A stretch of DNA of 13,576 nt from Candidatus Azambacteria bacterium (GTDB lineage Bacteria > Patescibacteriota > Minisyncoccia > GWC2-36-17 > JACQAJ01): the NCBI GenBank assembly GCA_016195045.1, contig JACQAJ010000072.1:1-13576 (forward strand). Reading direction: 5' to 3'. The position numbers and the translations under genes were made by a program. Under the pieces are notes generated by a model, which saw only the letters and a program-made list of their open reading frames with translations, was not told the DNA's origin and ran no database searches. Shown here one piece after another: positions 1-5,062 of this stretch (the first letter of the stretch is position 1; every line of letters starts with the position of its first letter).

Positions 1-1296
1 ACCTTTTTCTTTTAATTTTTTCTGATTTTTAAATCTTTTTTCTTGTTCCAGAGGATTATTGAGCTCGGAAAAGGCGTTGACTATTTCTAGTCCACCGACG
101 ATTAACTGAAATCTTTCTACTTTTGTTTTATCATCTTCTTTTTCTTTCGCTAAAGGTGATATTTCGATGGGATGATTAATGATAAAAGTGGGTTGGATGA
201 TTCTGGGTAAAGTTTGCTTTTTATAGATTTCATCGATCAGCTTAATTTTATTTTTTTTGACTTGAGGATCAGCTTCAATCTTCAATTCTTTAAATTTTCT
301 ATTTAATTTTTCCAGACTCATTTTTTTATAATCTTCGCCGAGTTCATTATTGACTAGGGTTTCAAATTCAATTCTTTGCCATGGTAATTTATTAAAATTG
401 ATTTTTTCGCCCTGGAATTCTATTTCATGGTGTTGAAAAACCGAATTTACAATGTTTAAAAACATTTTTTCAGTAAATTCCATTAAATAATTATAGTCTT
501 TGTAGGCGATATAAAGTTCCAGCATCGTAAACTCCGGATTATGGGTTCGATCCATCCCTTCATTTCGAAAATCTCTTCCAATTTCATAAATTTTTTCAAA
601 ACCACCAACAATTAGTCTTTTTAGGTATAATTCGACCGCAATTCGTAGATAGAGATTTAAATTCAAAGCATTGAGTTTGGTTTTAAATGGTTTAGCGGTG
701 GCTCCCCCATAAAGTGGTTGAAGAATCGGAGTCTCAACTTCGATGAATTTATCATCATCTAAGAATTTTCGAAGAGCAGTAATAATTTTTGAACGAGTTT
801 CAAAAATCTTGCGGACCTCCTTATTCATAATTAAGTCTAAATATCTTCTTCGATAACGTTCTTCGGTGTCAGTTAAACCATACCATTGAGTTGGTAAAGG
901 ACTAAGGGTTTTAGTAATAATTTTAAAATCCCTCACCTCAAGAGTTTTCTCTAGTTTTTTGGTGAAAAATAAAAAACCATTAACTTCCAGAAAATCACCA
1001 ATATCAATATTATCTAAAAAGAATTGATATTTTTTATCTAAAATATTTTTTTTGAAATAGAGTTGAAGTTGACCGGAAAAATCTTCGAGGTCGACAAAAG
1101 TTGATCCGCCATGTTCTCTTCGGGCGACTAATCGTCCAGTCAAAAACAGCTCTTGATCTTTTAAATTATCGAATTGGTCAAGAGCTTCAGCTAGATTATG
1201 AGTTCTTTGGACTCTGGCTGGAAAAGCATTAATTTCATTTCTTTCAATCGCTTTTAATTTATTTAATCTATTTTTCTTAATATCTTCTAAGGGCAT
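1..1296 (-). CDS. lysS: Lysyl-tRNA synthetase, class II (3' end cut by window)
   Basis: Charges tRNA-Lys with lysine in the cytoplasm. The minus frame is open from ATG at 1294-1296 to base 1 (432 codons); the family is usually about 490-500 aa, so the C-terminal part with class II motif 3 lies outside the window. Visible: an N-terminal OB-fold anticodon-binding region (about residues 50-130, with FLTGRLVARREHGG), class II motif 1 around residues 181-195 (FIEVETPIL), and motif 2 at 241-260 (RDFRNEGMDRTHNPEFTMLE), which matches LysS rather than AspS or AsnS. The visible end (FSELNNP) is typical LysS sequence. Start choice: a TATAAT box lies 8 nt upstream, and no earlier in-frame start has a promoter. 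It is divergent from the gene at 1413, and a tRNA-Lys gene lies about 0.9 kb away. The product assignment is secure. Confidence 0.95.
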   Translation of the reverse strand, partial: MPLEDIKKNRLNKLKAIERNEINAFPARVQRTHNLAEALDQFDNLKDQELFLTGRLVARREHGGSTFVDLEDFSGQLQLYFKKNILDKKYQFFLDNIDIGDFLEVNGFLFFTKKLEKTLEVRDFKIITKTLSPLPTQWYGLTDTEERYRRRYLDLIMNKEVRKIFETRSKIITALRKFLDDDKFIEVETPILQPLYGGATAKPFKTKLNALNLNLYLRIAVELYLKRLIVGGFEKIYEIGRDFRNEGMDRTHNPEFTMLELYIAYKDYNYLMEFTEKMFLNIVNSVFQHHEIEFQGEKINFNKLPWQRIEFETLVNNELGEDYKKMSLEKLNRKFKELKIEADPQVKKNKIKLIDEIYKKQTLPRIIQPTFIINHPIEISPLAKEKEDDKTKVERFQLIVGGLEIVNAFSELNNPLEQEKRFKNQKKLKEKG

Positions 1297-1304
1297 TGTT
1301 TAAA

Positions 1305-1333
1305 ATTATATACTATTAATTAATAATCGACAA
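1305..1333 (-). promoter_or_regulatory. lysS promoter, near-leaderless
   Basis: On the minus strand a TATAAT -10 box (1305-1310) is preceded, after 17 bp, by TTGTCG (1328-1333; four of six bases match TTGACA). Standard spacing puts +1 near 1298, about 2 nt before the ATG, so the message would have almost no leader and no Shine-Dalgarno. Confidence 0.6.
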
Positions 1334-1373
1334 TAGAATGGAACTTTTTGACACAAGATAAAATCGAACACTA

Positions 1374-1406
1374 CATATTGTACTAAATAGTACAATATGC
1401 TATAAT
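1374..1406 (+). promoter_or_regulatory. Promoter with perfect palindromic operator for the HTH gene
   Basis: A perfect inverted repeat, CATATTGTAC (1374-1383) / GTACAATATG (1390-1399) with a 6-bp TAAATA spacer, overlaps the promoter: -35 TTGTAC at 1378-1383, 17-bp spacing, and -10 TATAAT at 1401-1406 preceded by TGC (extended -10). Calculated +1 falls on the A of the ATG at 1413, so the transcript is leaderless. A dyad covering the -35 and the spacer is the classic place for a repressor. Autoregulation by the HTH protein encoded just downstream is an inference. Confidence 0.65.
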
Positions 1407-1412
1407 TCCATT

Positions 1413-2111
1413 ATGAAATTTCAGGAGAAAATTAAAGCTGTTAAATTACGGAAGATGGGTTTTAGCTATTCAAGGATTATTAAAGAAGTAAAAGTATCAA
1501 AAGCTAGTATTAGCCTCTGGTTACGTGATATTGAATTGACCTCAAAACAAAAAAAGAAGTTATTGAAGGGTCGTGAAAAATCACGATATGCAGGAGCTAA
1601 GGCAAAACAAACACAAAGGATTAAGATAACAGAAGAAATAATAATTGCCGGTAAAAAAGAGTTTACTTTATTAGTAAAGAAACCATTATTTTTATCAGGT
1701 TTGCTTTTGTACTGGGCAGAGGGAGATAAAAATCGGAGTGAAAGAGTTAAATTTACTAATTCTGATGAAACAATGATTATTTTAATGATGAGATGGTTTC
1801 GTGAAATTTGCAATACACCAGAAGAAAAGTTTAGAATATCAGTACACGTACATAATCTACACCGGAATCTTAATGCAAAAGATTACTGGGCAAAAATAAC
1901 AAATGTTTCTAAGAAACAATTTTATAAAATTTATGTTAAGCAGAGCACCTTACAACAAAGAAGAAATATATTATATAATGGTACTTGCGGGATAACTGTA
2001 CATAATAAGAATTTGTTCAGAAAAATAGTTGGTTGGAGATTAGGTTTATTAGATTATTTCAAAATACTCCCCGTAGTTCAACGGACAGAACGAAGGACTT
2101 CTAATCCTTAG
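1413..2111 (+). CDS. HTH / LAGLIDADG-endonuclease-like DNA-binding protein overlapping a tRNA
   Basis: 232 aa. Residues about 10-43 read as a helix-turn-helix of the resolvase/terminase type (KLRKMGFSYSRIIKEV, then VSKASISLWLRD). A basic linker follows. Residues 91-106 (LFLSGLLLYWAEGDKN) resemble a single, degenerate LAGLIDADG helix, and the rest resembles the alpha-beta fold of single-motif homing-endonuclease-like proteins common in CPR bacteria and archaea (FTNSDE, DYWAKITNV). It could be a regulator or a homing-type nuclease; sequence reading cannot decide. The last 15 sense codons and the TAG stop lie inside the tRNA-Arg gene on the same strand, so the tail from about residue 218 on (ending RTERRTSNP) is tRNA sequence read as protein and is unlikely to be native. 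The short minus-strand open frame inside it is a shadow. Confidence 0.75.
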   Translation: MKFQEKIKAVKLRKMGFSYSRIIKEVKVSKASISLWLRDIELTSKQKKKLLKGREKSRYAGAKAKQTQRIKITEEIIIAGKKEFTLLVKKPLFLSGLLLYWAEGDKNRSERVKFTNSDETMIILMMRWFREICNTPEEKFRISVHVHNLHRNLNAKDYWAKITNVSKKQFYKIYVKQSTLQQRRNILYNGTCGITVHNKNLFRKIVGWRLGLLDYFKILPVVQRTERRTSNP

Positions 2112-2141
2112 ATCGAGGTTCGATCCCTCGCGGGGAGACCA
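2067..2141 (+). tRNA. tRNA-Arg (anticodon TCT), CCA encoded
   Basis: Full cloverleaf by eye. Acceptor CTCCCCG (2067-2073) pairs perfectly with CGGGGAG (2131-2137). D stem is GTTC/GAAC. Anticodon stem is AAGGA/TCCTT with loop CTTCTAA, giving anticodon TCT at 2100-2102 (reads AGA and AGG). T stem is CGAGG/CCTCG around TTCGATC. The discriminator A at 2138 is followed by a genomically encoded CCA at 2139-2141. The 5' two thirds overlap the end of the upstream HTH gene. Confidence 0.96.
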
Positions 2142-2157
2142 AAAGAAATTAAAAGCT

Positions 2158-2187
2158 AAAAGTGAAAGTTTTTAGTTTTTCACTTTT
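2158..2187 (+). terminator. AT-rich hairpin between the two tRNAs
   Basis: AAAAGTGAAA (2158-2167) is the exact reverse complement of TTTCACTTTT (2178-2187), with a 10-nt loop. It sits 16 nt after tRNA-Arg and just before tRNA-Lys. It could be a weak terminator or a processing signal. The same CTAAAAGTGAA ... TTAGTTTTTCAC pattern recurs around 3290-3325, so it is also a dispersed repeat. Confidence 0.45.
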
Positions 2188-2190
2188 TAA

Positions 2191-2263
2191 GCGCCCATAA
2201 CTCAGTTGGTAGAGTAGATCCCTCTTAAGGATAAAGTCGCAGGTTCGAATCCTGCTGGGCGCA
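2191..2263 (+). tRNA. tRNA-Lys (anticodon CTT), CCA not encoded
   Basis: Acceptor GCGCCCA (2191-2197) pairs with TGGGCGC (2256-2262); discriminator A at 2263. D stem is ACTC/GAGT and the D loop contains AGTTGGTA. Anticodon loop CTCTTAA gives CTT at 2224-2226 (reads AAG). T stem is GCAGG/CCTGC around TTCGAAT. The outermost anticodon-stem pair (G2217 with A2233) is a mismatch. The three bases after the discriminator are CTA, so CCA must be added enzymatically, unlike the neighbouring tRNA-Arg. Confidence 0.95.
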
Positions 2264-2343
2264 CTAACCCCTCACACCCTTAAATACTCTTAGAAGAAAT
2301 TCGATTGATATCTTTGTTTCTAGGACATTAAAACAGATAGTAA

Positions 2344-2394
2344 AACGGCAAGATTATCAGCCGTTCTTTTGGTTAAAGAACCAAAGGATATTTT
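2344..2394 (+). terminator. Tandem hairpins downstream of tRNA-Lys
   Basis: Two stems follow each other: AACGGC (2344-2349) / GCCGTT (2360-2365) ending in CTTTT, and TTTGGTT (2368-2374) / AACCAAA (2379-2385) with a 4-nt loop, ending in a short T run at 2390-2394. This fits an intrinsic terminator pair for the tRNA transcript. The stretch between 2264 and 2343 shows nothing else recognisable. Confidence 0.5.
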
Positions 2395-2437
2395 TCTTTT
2401 AAAAACAAGATGTCGAAGTGATCTCCGCTAAAAAAAT

Positions 2438-2466
2438 TTGATTTTTTAAATAAAAATTGATATAAT
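2438..2466 (+). promoter_or_regulatory. Promoter of the kinase gene
   Basis: TTGATT (2438-2443), a 17-bp spacer and TATAAT (2461-2466). Predicted +1 is near 2473, giving a leader of about 86 nt. This gene therefore has a real 5' UTR, unlike most of its neighbours. Confidence 0.6.
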
Positions 2467-2491
2467 TGAAAGCCCAATGGGGGAAGAAGCC

Positions 2492-2514
2492 GTGAATTTG
2501 TATCTCGAATTCAC
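2492..2514 (+). promoter_or_regulatory. Hairpin in the kinase mRNA leader
   Basis: GTGAATT (2492-2498) / AATTCAC (2508-2514) with a 9-nt loop, followed directly by TTTT. It lies inside the predicted leader, 30 nt before the Shine-Dalgarno. It could act as an attenuator or simply as mRNA structure. No known riboswitch is recognised. Confidence 0.3.
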
Positions 2515-2543
2515 TTTTGTAACTTAACAATTTAAAAGACTGA

Positions 2544-2553
2544 AAGGGGGTGA
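2544..2553 (+). promoter_or_regulatory. Strong Shine-Dalgarno that fixes the kinase start
   Basis: AAGGGGGTGA matches nine of ten bases of the anti-SD complement AAGGAGGTGA and ends 5 nt before the ATG at 2559. The GTG at 2550 that would give a slightly longer reading frame lies inside this SD and cannot be the start. Confidence 0.8.
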
Positions 2554-2558
2554 GTGAA

Positions 2559-3248
2559 ATGTCTAAATCGTTTCCTTGGATAATCTGTTTTGAAGGTTTA
2601 CCTGCGGCCGGTAAGTCGACTCTGATAAAAACCCTATTAGGGATTTTAGAAAATATGGGTTTAAGGGTACTAGAGATTGATTTGGAAATAGTTAAGGAAT
2701 ACCGATCTTTCAGGCAGACGATGAAAGAATTAGGGATAGGAATGCATCATCTAATAAGAAGTATAATTTTCTGGGTACTGAGACTTATTCAGGATAGAAA
2801 AATTACTTCCATTATTGATGGTGGTAAGTATGATATTATTTTGTTGAATCGCTTTTGGGGATCAACCTTAGCAAATGATCTTGCGAATGGTATTCCTCGT
2901 TGGATTCTAAGTTGGGTTGGTAAACTATTTAGGATTAAGCCAGACATAACTATCTTTTTGGATGTACCAATATCCGTGATCCTAGAGAGAAAAAATGCTC
3001 AATCTTTTGAGGATATGCCTTTTGTAAAAAGAATTGAGACGGAGTTTAAAAAACTGGCAAAGAAAGAAGGTTGGATTGAAATAAACGGAAATCAGCCTCC
3101 TTCAATGGTTGTGAAGACGACCATGAAAGCTATAGGAGGGCAGTTTGGGGTTTTACGGAAGAAAAATCTATTTAAGCGACCTTTTTTGAAATTAGTGGGT
3201 CCACAAGATATTAGTTTTCTTGATCTTGAAGAAAAGAGGGCGAGCTGA
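2559..3248 (+). CDS. Thymidylate-kinase-like P-loop nucleotide kinase
   Basis: 229 aa from the ATG set by the strong SD. The Walker A loop is at the N-terminus (FEGLPAAGKST, about residues 10-20), followed by helices, then LLNRFWGST around residue 94, which occupies the place of the dTMP kinase DRYxxST motif but with N for D and F for Y. PDITIFLDVPISVILERK corresponds to the conserved strand-helix before the LID of thymidylate kinases. The family phosphorylates dTMP to dTDP with ATP. Because the substrate motif is altered and the C-terminal 40 residues look unlike Tmk, it may instead be a related deoxynucleoside or other small-molecule kinase. It is a single-gene transcript with its own promoter and a terminator overlapping its stop; the gene on its other side is convergent. 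Confidence 0.7.
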   Translation: MSKSFPWIICFEGLPAAGKSTLIKTLLGILENMGLRVLEIDLEIVKEYRSFRQTMKELGIGMHHLIRSIIFWVLRLIQDRKITSIIDGGKYDIILLNRFWGSTLANDLANGIPRWILSWVGKLFRIKPDITIFLDVPISVILERKNAQSFEDMPFVKRIETEFKKLAKKEGWIEINGNQPPSMVVKTTMKAIGGQFGVLRKKNLFKRPFLKLVGPQDISFLDLEEKRAS

Positions 3249-3267
3249 ATACCACAGCAAGCCCTCT
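3235..3267 (+). terminator. Hairpin embracing the kinase stop codon
   Basis: Outer stem AGAGGGC (3235-3241) / GCCCTCT (3261-3267), a 2x2 internal loop, then inner stem GCTG (3244-3247) / CAGC (3255-3258). The TGA stop (3246-3248) lies inside the hairpin. The 3' side is AT-rich (TAATTATAT) but lacks a true U tract, so it may protect the 3' end as much as terminate. Confidence 0.5.
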
Positions 3268-3284
3268 AATTATATCTATAAGTT

Positions 3285-3322
3285 AAAAACTAAAAGTGAA
3301 TAGTGACTAATTATTAGTTTTT
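3285..3322. repeat. Inverted repeat between convergent genes
   Basis: AAAAACTAA (3285-3293) / TTAGTTTTT (3314-3322). It lies between the convergent kinase (+) and nuclease (-) genes and may end both transcripts. It is related to the hairpin between the two tRNAs, with which it shares CTAAAAGTGAA and TTAGTTTTTCAC. Confidence 0.45.
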
Positions 3323-3361
3323 CACTCTTCACTCTTCACTCTTCACTCTTCGCTTTTCACT
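3321..3361. repeat. 7-bp tandem array (TTCACTC)
   Basis: Four perfect TTCACTC units (3321-3348), then the degenerate TTCGCTT and a partial TTCAC. On the minus strand the unit is GAGTGAA, and the TGA stop of the nuclease gene (3357-3359) lies in its first, degenerate unit. This is one of several unrelated-sequence arrays in this window that share a 7-bp period. Confidence 0.85.
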
Positions 3362-3914
3362 TACACTCCCCCCACAGTCCCCTTTTTTCTTGGCGGGCGG
3401 CTCGTTCGGCCTGACGAAATTTAACTTGGTATTTAAGGTCGGGCGGATAACTAGATGACAAGGCGAAACCTCGTTGAACTAATTTTAGATTAATAAAATC
3501 GTCGCCAACATAGACATAACGAAGTAGCCGACCATAACGGTCAGTTTCACTAATATCTTTTTCCAGACGAACTTGTTTATTTAAAACTAATTCCTGGTTA
3601 TACAGACTGGCTTGTTCACCAAAACATTCCACTGGTTTACGAGGATCAACCGTCTCCGGAGTATTGATGCCGATATAGCGGATTTTTGATCCATTTTCAA
3701 TTTCAATAGTGTCGCCATCAATAACTCGAGTGACTAAAAAAGTCTTTAAGTTATTTCCTGGTGTTTTAAGTTTATCTATTTGGGATCGAAGTTGCGTAAT
3801 CGAAGAATTATTTTTTCTTTGAATTGATGGGGTTACTGGTATACCTGTGTAAATCAAGATCAAAAGAAACCCCAAAACTATAAGACCTAAAAATGTCTTC
3901 TTTACAGGTGTCAT
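3357..3914 (-). CDS. Membrane-anchored thermonuclease (SNase) homologue
   Basis: 185 aa. A hydrophobic N-terminal segment (about residues 8-24, LGLIVLGFLLILIYTG) is a signal anchor or signal peptide, so the nuclease domain (about 58-185) should lie outside the cytoplasmic membrane. SNase-fold landmarks are present: VIDGDT with the first Ca-binding acidic residue (D66), IRYIGINTPET carrying the catalytic Arg (R79) and Glu (E87) with Asn (N84) where staphylococcal nuclease has Asp40, and ETDRYGR with the second catalytic Arg (R129). It ends in the typical RGLWGEC. The family cleaves DNA and RNA with Ca2+. A role in scavenging nucleotides or DNA uptake would suit a CPR parasite, but that is inference. 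The start is the only ATG upstream of the hydrophobic segment. Confidence 0.88.
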   Translation of the reverse strand: MTPVKKTFLGLIVLGFLLILIYTGIPVTPSIQRKNNSSITQLRSQIDKLKTPGNNLKTFLVTRVIDGDTIEIENGSKIRYIGINTPETVDPRKPVECFGEQASLYNQELVLNKQVRLEKDISETDRYGRLLRYVYVGDDFINLKLVQRGFALSSSYPPDLKYQVKFRQAERAARQEKRGLWGECK

Positions 3915-3932
3915 ATGAAATTTAATTATTAA

Positions 3933-4014
3933 TAGAACTTATATATCTATCTGTCATCTAAGATTCTTCGTTTTGTTCAGAACAACTAAAAATTATCAAG
4001 GAATATAAGTTCTA
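3933..4014. repeat. 12-bp inverted repeat around a REP-like fragment
   Basis: TAGAACTTATAT (3933-3944) and its exact reverse complement ATATAAGTTCTA (4003-4014) enclose 58 bp and fill nearly the whole gap between the two minus-strand genes. Inside is a small perfect dyad TTGTTC-A-GAACAA (3973-3985). Read on the minus strand, the interior (TTCTGAACAAAACGAAGAAT) resembles the dispersed TCCTGAACGAAGTGAAGGAT element at 4531-4550. Confidence 0.6.
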
Positions 4015-4015
4015 A

Positions 4016-4381
4016 TTAAATTTCCGAGTGTTCTATTTCGCTTGTTTTGAAAAAATTGGCGGTAAAGTCGACAGCTATTTTAGCATCAAAAGCGCTGCAA
4101 GTATAAATATCAACCGTTAAGAAGTTAAGCTTCTCCCAAACATAAATTTGAGCTCCAGATTCTAACCAAATAATAATTCCTTCGTAACCATCATGGACTG
4201 GATTTGATTTTCCAGTGGCTGAAGTAACCAGAGGTTCTGGTAAATCGGGATGAATGGTCATATGGAGTTCTTTTGCTAAGTCGACAAGATATTTTTTGAC
4301 CATCTCCCGATTTATTTTAACTGTATAATGGGCTTCAATGGCCAGTCGCTGACGATGAACTCGAGTTTCGATGTTTTTCAT
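4016..4381 (-). CDS. S-adenosylmethionine decarboxylase-like protein
   Basis: 121 aa, the length of prokaryotic class 1B AdoMet decarboxylase proenzymes (SpeH/SpeD), which self-cleave at Glu-Ser to form a pyruvoyl cofactor and make decarboxylated AdoMet for spermidine. E74-S75 in WLESGAQIYVW sits where the cleavage pair is expected, and C95 in VDIYTC lies exactly 20 residues after S75, the family spacing (S63 to C83 in the Thermotoga enzyme). The processing histidine expected 5 residues after the Ser is replaced by Tyr (Y80), and the His normally right after the Ser is Gly. It may therefore process slowly, use another donor, or be a non-catalytic paralogue. It has its own strong promoter. No speE homologue is in view. 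Confidence 0.65.
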   Translation of the reverse strand: MKNIETRVHRQRLAIEAHYTVKINREMVKKYLVDLAKELHMTIHPDLPEPLVTSATGKSNPVHDGYEGIIIWLESGAQIYVWEKLNFLTVDIYTCSAFDAKIAVDFTANFFKTSEIEHSEI

Positions 4382-4418
4382 TTATTACTTTAAGTATTTA
4401 TAACCTTTTATAAATTAT

Positions 4419-4466
4419 ATAATATTTTTTTTATTAAAGTCTGTCAATTGAAAAATCTGTGGATAA
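4419..4466 (-). promoter_or_regulatory. Promoter plus DnaA-box-like site for the AdoMetDC-like gene
   Basis: On the minus strand: TTATCCACA (4458-4466), 10 bp, consensus TTGACA (4442-4447), 17 bp, TATTAT (4419-4424). Predicted +1 near 4412 gives a leader of about 30 nt. TTATCCACA is the perfect DnaA-box consensus. An alternative -10, TATAAT at 4414-4419, is less well spaced. The upstream region of the gene at 12690 has the same layout. Confidence 0.65.
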
Positions 4467-4467
4467 C

Positions 4468-4533
4468 TAAAGGGCTTGCTCTAAATTTTCAAGCCAGAAT
4501 GGCGAAGAAAATTTAGATAGCAAACCTTTATCC
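4468..4533. repeat. 66-bp direct repeat, copy 1
   Basis: Identical to 4634-4699. Each copy folds: TCTAAATTTTC and GAAAATTTAGA are perfect 11-bp arms, the loop holds GCC/GGC, and TTGCT/AGCAA extends the base past a 2-nt bulge. No reading frame. It lies in the 4382-5062 stretch that has no gene. Confidence 0.85.
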
Positions 4534-4633
4534 TGAACGAAGTGAAGGATCTAGTTTAGATTCTTCAGTCGCTTTGACGAGCTCCCTCAGAATGACAGAC
4601 GCGATTATGAAGGATTTAGAGCTTGCTCTAAAT
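4534..4633. repeat. Dispersed REP-like element between the 66-bp repeats
   Basis: The left part, from about 4531 (TCCTGAACGAAGTGAAGGAT), and the right part around 4560-4596, whose reverse complement contains TCATTCTGAG and AGCGACTGAAGAATC, form a long imperfect inverted repeat of the TCCTGAGCGAAGCGAAGGAT type seen between genes of many bacteria. It ends with a perfect hairpin TTTAGAGC-TT-GCTCTAAA (4615-4632). Non-coding. Confidence 0.5.
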
Positions 4634-4699
4634 TAAAGGGCTTGCTCTAAATTTTCAAGCCAGAATGGCGAAGAAAATTTAGATAGCAAACCTTTATCC
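4634..4699. repeat. 66-bp direct repeat, copy 2
   Basis: Second identical copy, offset by 166 bp. Its last bases (ATCC) run into the terminal inverted repeat of the 301-bp palindromic element, so the element may have inserted at, or be bounded by, the end of this repeat. Confidence 0.85.
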
Positions 4700-4996
4700 C
4701 GCACTTGACCCCGTTAGATAAAATAGAGAAAAATATTTAAAAACTATATTAGACTTGTAGCGTAATAACTTTTAATTCCAATGTCCATATTTTTGATAAA
4801 ATTTCGTCAACTTTCGTCCGAATTATCTCACCATAACTTGGTTATGCCTCAATAATTCGGACTCATCTTCCTCATCTTATCTAAAAATCTGAACATTTCA
4901 TTAATAAAGTTATTACGCTACAAGTCTATTGGCTAAACGATTTATAAAACAAAGACTAAAAAATTATCCAATTATCTAACGGGGTTGATGCGGGAT
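4696..4996. mobile_element. 301-bp palindromic MITE-like element
   Basis: Nested inverted repeats run from the ends to near the middle. The ends are ATCCCGCA-N-CCCCGTTAGATAA (4696-4721) and TTATCTAACGGGG-N-TGCGGGAT (4972-4996). A perfect 22-bp pair is at 4751-4772 and 4906-4927 (AGACTTGTAGCG ... CGCTACAAGTCT). Further in are TCCGAATTAT (4817-4826) / ATAATTCGGA (4852-4861) and, at the centre, CATAAC-TTG-GTTATG (4832-4846). All but the outermost pair share a centre at 4839. There is no reading frame. This fits a non-autonomous miniature inverted-repeat element; a long structured RNA is the alternative. No clear target duplication beyond AT is seen. Confidence 0.65.
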
Positions 4997-5062
4997 CCAG
5001 TAATTAAATCTAGATTCCAAGTCAAGCCCGGAATTACAGGTGTGATGGATTATCTATTTAAT
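4997..5062. repeat. Possible dispersed repeat fragment after the palindrome
   Basis: The sequence after TGCGGGATCCAG (AGATTCCAAGTCAAGCCCGG, then AATTACAGG) resembles the ATCCCGC / CAAGCCCGGAATGAC type of intergenic repeat. It ends where the ATPase stop codon begins. No terminator with a T run is seen for the ATPase gene. Confidence 0.3.

Noticed and set aside
1466..1813. Minus-strand open frame inside the HTH gene
   Set aside because: It is a shadow of a gene with recognisable domains and a promoter; it has no upstream promoter and no recognisable motif.
2550..2558. GTG at 2550 as start of the kinase gene
   Set aside because: This codon is part of the Shine-Dalgarno AAGGGGGTGA that serves the ATG at 2559.
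4458..4466. Replication origin at the DnaA box
   Set aside because: Only one box is present there, with no cluster, no dnaA or dnaN nearby; its fixed position before a promoter suggests regulation instead.
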